NCBI GenBank assembly: GCA_031763025.1
Contig: JASSKH010000009.1
Location: 434,001 to 498,000 of the forward strand
Direction of reading: 5' to 3'
Origin: Macrocystis pyrifera
Lineage: Eukaryota > Sar > Phaeophyceae > Laminariales > Laminariaceae
DNA length: 64,000 nucleotides
Shown here: one piece after another, positions 26,105 through 38,000 of the stretch
Layout of the letters: the number at the start of each line of letters is the position of its first letter
How positions within the stretch are numbered: position 1 is the stretch's first letter
Notes under the pieces: generated by a model
What the model was told of the DNA's origin: nothing
The model's input: the letters and a program-made list of their open reading frames with translations, nothing else
Database searches by the model: none
Position numbers and translations under genes: made by a program

Positions 26105-26460
26105 TCTACTCGGCGGGACACCGGTAGACTCCTCAGTATGCTCCCATGCTCCCTTTCGTAGTGTTCCGAGAGCTTTCTTTGAGCAGTTTTCCGTTTCTCC
26201 AGAGTCGTAGTTTGACTGCTGTTCGTCCATGGTGCCAGTTCTGAGGAAATGATAATTTTCCTTCGAAAATCTTCAAAGATGCATTGGTTATGGCCCCAGT
26301 TCTGACGAACAAATCCTATTTCTGATCCTCCGGAGAGAACTGATTGGCTACGCCTAAAATCAAACTAGGGACTCTGGAACAACGAAAAACTGTTCAAGAA
26401 AGCTCTCGGAAAGTCCGAGGAGCATCCTGAGGAATCTACCGGTGTGTTTGACCAACTGTC
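26105..26460. repeat. Long imperfect inverted repeat (foldback)
   Basis: Arms of about 100 bp (26105-26215 and 26350-26460) are complementary through ACCGGTAGACTCCTCAG / CTGAGGAATCTACCGGT and GAGAGCTTTCTTTGAGCAGT / ACTGTTCAAGAAAGCTCTC, with a spacer of about 140 bp. Confidence 0.75.
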
Positions 26461-27224
26461 CTGCCGAGTTACGCGTACTTTCATTTTGGGGCTAAGGCCA
26501 TCTCTGATGGCAAACCGGTTTTGGTTTCTGGAAATCGAGGTTTCAGCACCTTCGCAGGCGTGTTTGACCAGGGAAACGGGCGAATCGGGCCCGCTTTTCT
26601 TGAAGTCCCACCAGCCATTTTGCGAGAGGCATGCAACGCCATTTGCCGTTTCTTCAGGACAGCAGTTTAAAAATATGTCGATACACTCCAGTTTCCAATA
26701 AATTCAGTTTCGGACGCGATATATCTCAAAAAGAGGCCAGTGTTTTTCGGCTGAAACGTTGATATACATCTGAAAATGACTTGTTGATTTTTTTGTCTGA
26801 AAATGACAACGTCGTAAAAATTTCGATCGACACCCCTGGATAAAAGACAAACGGGTCTAGATACCTCTCACCTGAAGACAGCACGTATTCTGGGAAGAGC
26901 GAGCCTGATTCGGTCGGACTTCGGGTCTAAAATACGTGAAGGCACGTATAAAACACAGCAGTTTCGGGCAAGTTTTCGGTTTTCAAAACCCTCCCATAAT
27001 GGCCTAAAACCTCAGTTCCTGGAGCGCAAACATATGTTCCCATAATGGTTGGTCCTATTGCGAACTCCTGCAGAAGATACTGCTGTATTAATCTGGTATT
27101 AATAATTCTTTGTTATTTCAAGTGGCTATGAGATGGTTGATATGTCTGCCACATCCCCTGCGGGGAGGCACGACAGTCAGTTTTTTTTCTCGTCTTTTCT
27201 TCTGCTTCTCTCCTTTACGTATCT

Positions 27225-27545
27225 CTTTCGATTTGTGTCCTTTTTTTCTTTGTTCTTGTCTTTTCTTTGTTTTCTTTCGTTTTCTCTCATATAATATGTA
27301 TGCCGTGCCTGTGATATCCAGTTACTATTAATAGCGCCTGGTATGATGACATGGCATTGCACTATATTTGTGTTCTCTGTTGTGCTTATGCATACGTAAC
27401 AATGTAGTATCTCTACTTTGTGGCGTAGTTTAGTGACCACAGAACTTGGTATCTCTCTAGCGTTGAAGAATCGGTACACAGGCGCTGGTTGTGTTGGATG
27501 TGGACGGGTAGAAATAACCTTTATGTTAAGAACACACACACATAC
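27225..27545 (-). mobile_element. Dispersed repeat R3, copy 3
   Basis: Reverse-oriented copy. Relative to copy 5 it carries about 15-20 extra bases, 27323-27345, containing CTATTAATAG and CGCCTGGTATG. Confidence 0.7.
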
Positions 27546-28102
27546 ATACTCGTAATACCATTAATAATAGTCAAGAGTACAAGTACCACTGCGTACTGCG
27601 AGTACAGTAGCAATTGTCGTGCGAGTAGCCCATAACTGCCAGCGACCCTCAAACCTACCCAGGTACTCGTATTCGTAGGTTACTCCGTACAACGCATAAT
27701 AGCTACTCTCTTGGCAGTGAGTTTCCCAGAAAAATATCGACACAGCTGCTGCACGTACTACTCTGTTGTTGTACCGTGAATAACGAAAGACGAAAGACGT
27801 CACGCGGGCAGAACTTCGCTGCGATACAACGGTTGATACAACGGTCATACCGGTTACCGCGTACCGTTGCCGGTATTCTATTGGTAAGTATGTAACTATC
27901 ATACGCCATACAAGCGCAACGATTTAATAGGTGGTGCTGGTGCCTAATATGATCAATTTCGTAGGTTCGAGTCTGACCGGGAGCATACTCGTAGGGACTT
28001 TTTCGTTGCATGAAAATTGAAAAGCGGCAACCGCGAGAGCGTGAGTGAGTCATCATAGCAACGTTCGATGAAAAGTCGACGAGCAGTGAGATTGCTGAAC
28101 CC

Positions 28103-28255
28103 TGTGCGCGATAAAAATGAAGGCACGTACTGGGGGGGAGAAGGGACGACACCTGTGACCACGGCTTGTCCAGAAGATCGCTGAGGGTAAAACCTCCTAC
28201 CAGTATGAGTTAATTAAGCTGGAAAGTAGAAGTGATGATGAAAAAAAAAATAAAA
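28103..28255 (+). repeat. SINE-like repeat R2, copy 2
   Basis: Sister of 3562-3712 with an A-rich tail. Between GTAAAACCTC and GCTGG it has an insertion containing AGTTAATTAA. Confidence 0.65.
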
Positions 28256-29384
28256 ATGATATAATACAACGATGACAGAGCAATGATGCACCCTATATTT
28301 AAGGTACGCCATCGAAAACACAGCGAGCGCGAGCAAGCGACGCCGGATCTCTTACCGCAGGGTGTTTCTCGCCAAGAGGTGCGAGCACGCGCTCAGGCTG
28401 TCGCCACGTAAATGCTGAAGTTGTAAAACGACCAAGTGACCAGCAAAACGATGCAATGACGGCGACGCTGCACGGTGCTACTACTGCTATAGTATTGATA
28501 TTTTTTTCAGTAACTTGCTGATTGTTCAGTAGTTTGCAGCCAGAGTACGGTAGTTGTACATTGTACGCTGCGTAATATCCTAAATACAATAGGTCTGAAG
28601 GTCACTGGCAGCTAAAGGGGCTATATCCGCATGGCAGTTACTGCCAGAGCCCGTAAATATAGGCTGGCAGCATCGCAGGGATTATTTTTTCGTTGACCTT
28701 GTTTATTTATTTATTTCGTTTTATTCTTTCTTTATTTCTTCCTTTTCGTCCTTCTCTTCTCCGGTCTCTTAAGTCGTGTGCTGTCTTTGTGGGTGTTGCT
28801 TGGCAACCTGATCCCGCCCGGACCTGATCCCACGTGGACCCGAGCCCTCCAACCTGACCCTGGATATATGCTGTGTCGCCGGCAGGGCCCGCTTGGCACC
28901 CTGATCCCACGCTGTCTACAGCATGTCTACAGCTAGTGACGAGACGGGGGCAAAATCGATCGAACTGAAGTTATTAGAAACTTCCTGCCGAATCGGTTGT
29001 AAGAAAGCCTCAAAACGACCGCACTCAAGGAAGCTCTCAGGGCAGCAATAGCACAGGTTTCCATCTTTGCAACGCAGTCGAGCCCGGAACCTTGCCACAC
29101 AATCTGCCGTCTCCTTCCTGCTCTCGTCAACCGTCGGCAGCGGTGTCAAGTGTCTTTACTGCTGCTGCTGTCGCGCCCTCCCCCCAGGAACAAAGACAAA
29201 GCAAGACAAATGCTACCAGAATGCTACTAGAAAGCTATTAAATAGAATTCGGGGCAGACATAAAACAGGTTCCACTTACTACTACAGGTTCCACTTATTA
29301 CTGGAATTCAATCCGTGCCGTACGACCTGCCGTTTCCGTTTTGCTCGTCGACAACGGGATCAGTACCCCCCCCCCCCCCCCCCC

Positions 29385-29905
29385 TATGCATTTTATATAG
29401 GTTGGGTTGGCGTCGGTTGCCAACGACACTGTAAGACATGCCGCTCACTACGTGAGCTGGACAACCAGGGTACCGTTTTTTTGTTTGTTTTGTTTTTGGT
29501 GGTCAGTCACAGCTGGGGATCGAATTACTGTCGATCATTTGTACAGGGTGGAGAATATTTGCTTCGCAAAAGGAGAATGATCGTATCACGTCATGTTTTT
29601 GGTAAGGCATCCACGAGGCAGTTACAAAGTACCCCCGTTGCTGTCTCTGGAACTGGCCACACCGAGAAATGAATTAACTCATTGAAGCTGTCAGCCACAT
29701 GCAAGTCCGCCTCACACTCGGTTCTCAGTAGGATGCAGCTTACCCTTCATGCGACTCGCCGAACACCTGATGGTGCTCCGCGCTTGGTGCAAGCAATGTC
29801 TGCCTGGTCAGAGAAAACCCGACGTGCTCCGTCCCGGCATTGTAGGGATGCGAGGGTCTATGGCCATACGACTCGGCCATGCATGATATCGAGTACACCC
29901 CCACC
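29385..29905 (+). mobile_element. Dispersed repeat R1, copy B
   Basis: Begins after a C tract with TATATAGGTTGGGTTGGCGT and runs to CATGATATCGAGTACACCCC. It matches copies A and C over nearly its whole length. Confidence 0.8.
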
Positions 29906-30887
29906 CCCACCCCCTCATCCTTCCTCTTTCCACCACTATTGGCGCCCTCTGCTGGGTGACTTAGCCAGATCCTCTCCGCTTCCTCCTCTGGCCATCTCAC
30001 CATGAAACGATCCACGGCCTTGACGACCGACCCCCCGGTATCACTTGCCCCCATCTTTAACTGGGCCACAGAGCCGCAACACCGCCTTTACTCCCTACAA
30101 CACACCTTCTTACGGTTTGGGGACACGTGCTACGACAGCAGTGCACCTCCGTTTGCCTTCTGGGGCTCTTCGCTTATGGAGCTTTTCACAGTCACACATA
30201 ACCACCCAAAACCCCACGTCGAGAAAACAGGAAAGTGCAAACCGATGGCCTACACTAGGTATACGATGAATTACATGTAGCAACATGCAAAACACGAATG
30301 GTGCTCCAACGATATTGGTTAGCTCCTCAATGAGGGAGCCACGGCACTCAGATTTGTTTTGCCGAAAAATGCTACGCCTGTCGTACCATGCATCAACCTT
30401 CGGGATGCTTTTTATGTGGATCCTTTAGTGGCTCGAAACACCTTGAGCTCGTCCGCTATTCATTGGCTTGTCGAAGCCTTTTTGTGTCCTAAAACGTGGG
30501 TGCACTTCCGTTCACCCCACTAATACCCCGCGTTGTTTCTCCGGGAGATTGCCTGCAGTATGATAAGCGGAGTGTCCGCTAGGAAATTTCCAGGAATTGT
30601 TTTACTCACTGTCAGTGTCGAGAGGAAAATCGTGGTGCGCAGTTCGGAATATAGACTTGAATAAAAAAAAGAAGAGCGGCGCACCCACGTTTCTGGCCTG
30701 TTTTAGGTCCAGGTTGGGGTCAGGGTCAGGGTTAGGAGTTGGGTTGGGTCTACGCCCGTACCATGATCCCAGCAAGTGCTTCCTAGCCCGCTATGAGGAA
30801 CAGCCCGATCCCCTGGAAGAATCCTGCCGGACACCTTGTTGATAATACTTGCCCGAAATTGCACCATTCACAGGTCGCTCTTTGACC

Positions 30888-31063
30888 ATGGAGAGCAAGC
30901 AAGAAGCTCTTCCTCCTGCGGGGAACGCCCGGGGCTCGGCTGCCCCCCCCGGTGGCCGCGAAAATGACGCCTTGCTGGGCTGGGGGCAAGAAAGGGGCAA
31001 CAAACTCACCGGACGCTCGGGGTCAAAAGGGACGGCCAAGTACACGGAGGCTCCTCTCGGGGG
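30888..31063 (+). CDS. Candidate N-terminal exon of the APC permease
   Basis: ATG at 30888 opens a frame MESKQEALPPAGNARG... followed by GGRENDALLG. The acidic di-leucine ENDALL fits the [DE]xxxL[LI] sorting signal found at the cytosolic ends of some tonoplast/lysosome transporters. A donor-like G-GTATCG ends the segment at 31063; GCCAA-GTACAC and CCGAG-GTGCTT are alternatives. Whether it is joined to the permease exon at 33 kb is not shown by the sequence. Between here and 32975 I see no other feature except short TACCTGGTA motifs at 32350-32515. Confidence 0.3.
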
Positions 31064-32975
31064 TATCGCGAGGTCGAGGATGGCTTCTTACGACTCGGCC
31101 GCGATTTTAGGCTTGCCGAGGTGCTTATCTGCAGATAGGGTAGCTCTCCTTATGAACTCACGCTGGGGGAGAATCTGACTCATCCCATCGTAGGGCTTGT
31201 ACTTTTTGGCTCAATATTTTCTGACCGGTTAAGCTCCTTGTGTGAGCAACTATTGTACCCGTTACTGTAGCTGTAGTATGATACTGTTGCCAGTATATTT
31301 GTTTTTGTAAGACTCGTGGCCGCATAGAAGTGTTGGTCGGGTTGCGCTGTATAACAATCTTCTTCGAAGCAAGGTTCCGGGTGTAATATTGCGATCCTCG
31401 TTTCAGTGCGCGTAGCTCAGATAATAAGGCACCACTCCTATAGGGCACCACCCCTACCGTGGCACTGCTCATTTTTGTAACTGTCGTCAGCTATTGTGTG
31501 CGCTGGTGAACGACGTTTTTTAATGTAAGTTTTCGGAGATTTTGGCGCCGACGCCGACCTCCGGCTTCAGGTTTTCTATGGGATCTCCGATACGGCTTCA
31601 CCCGTTCTGGGCGCCCATGTAAATTATCCATGTTTTGTGTTGATGTTGACTCAGTGGCGCCTTGTTCGTGTTGCTTTCGCGAGGATACAAGAATAGGGCA
31701 TGGCACGTATTCGCAGAGAGTGTACCTTCGGGAGGAACACTCTAGATATATGCCCGATACGCGTGTATAGGTGCACAGTATACGAATCCCCGATTTTTGT
31801 CGCGATAAAATCGCGTCGGGTGTAACCTTGTTGAGCCAACATTGAACACATACCACGTGCATGCTGCTCGCTTTTTTCCTCCTTTCTGGTGTTGATGGCA
31901 TGTAAGCGTTCGCGCTTCCCCCCTTTCCCCTTTCCCCGGCATGTCTTGCGTCGGGGTGCATTGCGGTGCCGTGCGGTTCGTTCGGCAGGCATGTGTCAAG
32001 CCGGGTCCGGCTAGAGTCTTGGGAGTTTCCAGGTTGGGGAAGCCACTTCAAGATGACGGCACCGGTGGGACTCGTCGCGGCCGCCCCCGACAAGGCTCAT
32101 GGGTGATGCCTCGCACGATTGTTCACATGGCTATCTCGTATCCTTGGATTCTGTTGATCTTCCTGTTGACCGCCCTGTTTGACGATCCTGTTAGCCATCC
32201 TGTTGACCGTTATGCTGACCATCCTGTTGGCTGTCCTTTTGACCGTGTGGTTGCGCAACGAGCGTCGAGTTCCCGCGTGACTCTGAATGTAATGGTTGAA
32301 AGCGCGAACCCACGTTTGCTGCAACAGACTAAATTCGACATGCAATGTGCAATAGGTATTACCTGGTATGCAATACATGCATTCAATGCCATGCACTATG
32401 CAATACCAAACACCAGGCATGCACTGTGCATTGCCAGTTCTGATAGGTAAGGTATGCAATATGCGATAGGTAGTACCTGGTACGCAATGCCATGCACTTT
32501 GCAATACCAGGTGCCTGGTACGCAAGTATTAAATGCAGCAGTTCTTCAAGTTTTATGTTTTATTTTGCAGCGGGAGGGAAAATCGTCGGGGAGGGTGCTC
32601 TGGCCTCTACTATTCCGGGTGGGCAGGTGTAGTAAGAATCAGAACCCACAATGGACCCAACAACCATGTATCCCCCTATGTTTACGAACCATATTTGGGT
32701 CTGATTACTGTGTATTGCCCCCGTTGCGATGAGGCCGTCTACCGTGATCTGTAAACCAGTCAAGAGATGGAACACTCTTTTATTGCTGTACCCGGTCGAT
32801 AGATCAGGATCTATGGCGGCGTGAGGCACTCAAAAGGTTACCGCACTGACTCTGTTGCCCGCTATTTATAGTCCCTGTTCGCTGCTGTGTAGTCCATGCG
32901 TCCTCCTCCTGTTGCTTTAAGGATTGCTGTGACGATGAGTGCTGAACTTGACGAACGAATTCGCCCCCGTGTCAT

Positions 32976-35008
32976 ATGTGCGGTGACATTTCTCGATCAA
33001 ATCTCCGGACGAAACGGTACGAAAGGCCGGAAAAGCTGGGAGAGTGGCACGCGACGGCGATCAGCGGAAACGACATCCTTTCCAGGTGCAGTCGTTGGCT
33101 ATTGTTAATAGTAGTAGTATTGCAGCGATACGTATGCAGGCACTTTTGGCATGGTTAGGTTTTTCTGTCATTTGCTTGGCGCCGAGGATTTTGTCGGTTT
33201 CCGCCGAGCCGTTGTCTCCTGTACGAGGTACTTTATGTTGAGACGCTAGATGCAGGGATAGTAGGAGCAGCGGTTGCGTCCGGTGCGAAAATTTGAATGT
33301 TTAGGCGCTACAGTAGATGCAGGGATAATTGGGGTAGCTATGTCCGGTACGAAAAACTTATGCCAAGGCGCTGTTAATAGCTGCAGATATAACTGGAGTG
33401 TGGTAGCATGTAGCCACCGCCCATCGCCCGCTCGCCCCAGGTGAAACTGTCGTACTTACTGGTGGAACCACATCCTGCTGGCATGGACAATTATATGCAT
33501 TCCTTCAATTATATGCTTTCCTTGTTCATTGCGTGATGCGGTAGTGCCGGCGATCGGCTGGTCGTATGAATAGCAGGCTAGTCGTGCGGACAGCAGTGGT
33601 GACGCACGACTACCGACACCGCTACTGCTGTTATACTTGTATTTTCTTGTGAATCAATCAATACTCGTGCGTGGTGTGGTGTTTTATACGGCGGGAGAAC
33701 AAGCCACACAAACGCCCCAACATAATTAACCGACAGCAGCTGTAGAGCCCTCTATTATTAGGCCTGCTGACTGCTGACTGGGGACGATCGCCCGATCGCT
33801 GGGGACGATCGCCCGATCGCGGGATGTGTTGTTTTTTGTTGTCTCGGTGCAATTTGTTTCAAGCCACACCCGGTGTACTTTCGGAGCTGCACTGCGCAGT
33901 ACGTGCATAATAAGCGCATAAACAAATACTTCGTTCGTTTCGAGTTTCTGACAAGGCATGCCCTATTCACCCTTGTACTGGTGTAATTTTTTGTGTACTC
34001 TAATTCCAAGTACTTTGTCCCCAGCACGTGGGTGTAGTTCTGCACTGTAAGGGTGTTTTGTTGGTGTACCTTTCATGGTTTAAGAGAGACGCACGGTTTT
34101 AGAGAGCCGTGCTACGGTTTAAGAGGGCCGTGCTACGGTTTAAGATAGCCGTGTTGCGGTTTGAGAGACCGTGTTACGGTTTGAGAGAGCCGTGCTACGG
34201 TTTAAGAGGGCCGTGCTACGGCTCAAGATAGCCGTGTTACGGCTCAAGAGAGCCGTGTCGCGATTTGAGAGGGCCGTGTTATGGTTTAAGATAGCCGTGT
34301 TGCGGTTTGAGAGAGCTATGATACTGTTTATGTGAGGGGTTGCGCTTTTTGAGCCCACACATTTACCGGTGATGGGGCTCCTGAACTGAGGAGCTATGTA
34401 CGTATGTGTCAGATATCTGGTGAGTAGTTTACAGATAGTGTTGTTCGTTGGACACCCAAGGCGTGGGATTGTTTGGGTAAGGATCTTGCCTGGTACCAAT
34501 AGTTTACAACTTTAACAAAAGTTGAGTGTTGGGTGGGACATAGAGCGGAGCCCCAGAAAAAGCAGGTGCTTCCCCTATTACCGTATCACGCCTCCGTGCA
34601 TGGTTAAAACCGCCTCCTTGTCTCGTCGAAAACTCACAGAGTTATCGTACGGACTTTTCCCCCCCGGTTACGTCCTTCTTTTCGCCATCCGTCGAGCACC
34701 CCCAGTCAGACCCGTACAATGTTCCTACGTGTGTTGTGTTTTTCTTATCTGATCCACTCCTGCTGCCGCCGTGATCGTCGCCGCTTCATCGACTCGCTGC
34801 GCCCCACCTATATACTATACCTGGCGTACTGTACCCGGTATACTGTACCTGACGATGCTTCAGCGTGCTATATGTGACCGGCCTCGTCACGGGCTCCGCG
34901 GGGTGGCTGTCCCCCGTGTGCCTTCTCATCGTCGCTGGTATTCTCTACCTGTACAGGTGCGGCCGATATCATGCCAGCTACTACCCTAAACCATCAGTTT
35001 CTTTGTAG

Positions 35009-35039
<31 letters not shown>

Positions 35040-38000
35040 GATATGATGGATATATCTATATATGTACATAGATATGATGGGGATGTTTATGAGTGATGAT
35101 GTGTAAAATACAGACCCTGCACGACACATGATAACGGGTAGGTTGGGATGCAGATGATTTGTAGATAGATAGATCGTGATTTGTTCGATCTCGTTGGGAA
35201 ATATTTTAGGTATACATGTGAGCTGCGAGGGCGGGTGCGATGTGGTGCATGCACCCGGAGGTTAGGCTGCCTCAAAATCATCAAACCCATATCAGGTATA
35301 TCATGTGACAATCATGAAGATTGAAGAGTATTGAAGATGATTGAAGTTTTTTTAAGCTTATAGATGATGAGCGCTGCGATAGGAATACTTGTACCTGGTA
35401 GTGTTTCTTGGCACTTATCATTTGAGGGATTATGCCCGTTTATGCCTCTCTTCTGTCTTCGTGGTTATTTCGATAGTATCATCATATTCTTACTTAACCT
35501 ACTGCCGGACATGTTGGGCATTTTGGGCTTGTTGGACAATTGTGTTGAAAAGCCGTTTTTGGTCATGCACATACCTGGTGTATATGAGGGATATTATCAC
35601 GTGAGGAAGGATCCTCTCGAAAAACATGATGTACTCTTACCGTAGCACGCATCTGATCGAAAATACCCCACAGTAATGCTGCACAATGTCTGATGGAAAA
35701 CATGCTATTAGAAATGAGAATATATGCACCAGGCAAGACGCCCTTTAAAGGGGGGGGTACATGGCATGGCGGGGCATATACCGACAAACGCTGCGCTTCC
35801 ACTATAGCAGCACCACTATATCCTACTGCTTGTAGTAGTTTGTTTCTGAGGTGTTGGTCGTTTGTTGCCTCATGGGGAGGACGGGGGGGGGGGGGTCGGT
35901 TGTCGTTTGAACTTGACCGTGTTACCGTTGGGCAAGGGGCCCCGACTCCGACTTCGAGAGCGGCGTGTCGTTACCGTTGGGCAGACTTATCAATACATGC
36001 GACAATGTATAATGTCGAATCTCCGTTCGGTTTCCTGTCTTATTTCTGGAAACGTGGGAACATACCCGTCCCGAGTGAGTCATGTGGACGTTTTGCTGCC
36101 TGGTACCTGATGCATAATATAATGTACCTGTTTTACTTCAAATATCTATACGTAGGCACTAATTGTACGATCGTATCATGCATATGTTGTGTTTTTTTTT
36201 CGTCTGCTTGAGTGCGTTTTCCTCTCTTGCAGCGTTTTTAATGTTCGTTTTGTGGAGTACCAGGTATGGAGTGGTGTATTAGCAGTATAGTCTAGTTTAC
36301 AGACTTGGCATTGTTTCGTTTGTTACTTGGCACGTTTTTGGGTTTTTGCTCCTTATGGTTTCGCTCTGGTTTTGTTGCTCTATCTCTCTGGCGACGTTTG
36401 TTTTTTTGTACTTGTGTTGTGTTGGTTTGTGTTTGGTGTGGTATTCAGGTTTATCTACGGGGAGGCTATCTCCGCGCTGCCGATGAATGGGGGAGCGTAC
36501 AACGTGCTCATCAACACCACGTCGAAGCCGGTGGCATCGTTTGCGGCGTGCCTGGCCGTGATCTCCTACATCGCCACCGGAGTCGTCTCGGCCGCCACGG
36601 CCGTCTCCTATCTACAGGTGCCAATACTCCACTATTAATACTTGTACGTTGTTTTATTCATAGTATGTCACCGACAGGAGTGTAACGGATGCACACGGGG
36701 CTGCAAACGTACCAGGCATGTCTTACTGACTATTTTCTCAGTTGAGGAGTCCCAGCAGTAAACATATTCCTGCGCGAAAATACCGCACCCCACCATACCG
36801 CACTGGAGTGATATGCTACGGCACTGTTTTGTTGTAGCATATCCCCATTGCTGCTATGTGACGGCCCCCTGCGCACGAGAACCGGATGCCGTGAGCCTCG
36901 GTCGAAATTCGACGAGATGAATGGGTGCCCGTGTTCATTCTTGCCGTGAGTTTCGTCGACCCGTTGTTCCCGAAGCACCTACCGCCTATTTGTAGGAACG
37001 CCTGTGCCACTAGAGGTACCTGCTGTACATGTACCCACCACGTTCAGAACCGTGCAGTGGGTTTGGTCCCATGCATACATCCCTGTATAATTTTGCTGCA
37101 TCTTAGACTTGAGCGCCCATTGGTCACTGGAAAATGATAAACAAGAAGAAAAAAACATTCGAACTGCAGCCACGGCGAGGACGAACTAATTCACACGCCG
37201 AACAGATCATCGATTCCCACAGTTCATGATATAATCTATCGGGGCAGATAGATAGATAGGTTCCTGTATCTGTATGATGTACTGTAGCTCATGTTGCCGA
37301 GTAGAGGCGGTACAACCTGCCAGATCTAGGACATGTTTCCTGGGTTGAAACTGTACTAAACAGATCCTGCACAACATCTCATAGCGGTAGCCTGGAATCT
37401 AAATGATCTACAGTAGACAGATAGATAGATAGATAGATGATAGATATATTGTGATATGTCCGACGTGTGAAAGCACTTGGACTTTGAGGCGGAAAATTGT
37501 TGCGGTGCTGCTCTTAGTAGGGTTAACTGACAACCCGGCCTACTAGTACGCGGTGTTTGTGGCTACTGCTATCTATCTTGTTGCTGGTAGTGCTCTGTTG
37601 GGGATACTGTTGCTATTGTCACTACCTGGTATTTTGTTGCTACCCCTTGTGATGTCGTTGCTACTCACTATGCTGTTGCTACCCCGGCTGATGCTCTTGC
37701 TGCCCGTGGTGATGTTGCTGCCCCCCCTTTTGGTGATACTGTTGCCACCCCTGGGCATGATTCATTTCTTCCTGGAGCAAGACCCTTCTGCCAGGGGTGG
37801 GATTGATGACGAGCACCATTGGGCTACTTTTCTTTTTTGCCTGCCTTATGACCATGGGTGAGTCACACCTGCTGACCTTGTCGACGTGCCAGCATGTAGT
37901 ATGTATTGTTTATACTTATTAATAGTTGCAGGTCTGTGCTGTAGGAAGGAGGAGTGTCACGGAGATGGTCATGATGCTCGGCAGAATCAGAGATGCTACG

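Noticed and set aside
34076..34322. Regular repeats with internal symmetry, tested as a CRISPR-like array
   Set aside because: Units are directly adjacent with no unique spacers, and the setting is a eukaryotic intron.
36926..36949. Exon-like VPVFILA before gtgagt, first considered as the permease exon after 36617
   Set aside because: No usable acceptor in phase. The segment 37782-37857 (TLLPGVGLMTSTIGLL...) fits both phases and the expected membrane helix.
37553..37861. Leu-rich 102-aa ORF resembling membrane helices
   Set aside because: Low-complexity GTTGCTACC repeats upstream of the true exon at 37782; only its 3' part overlaps coding sequence, in another frame.
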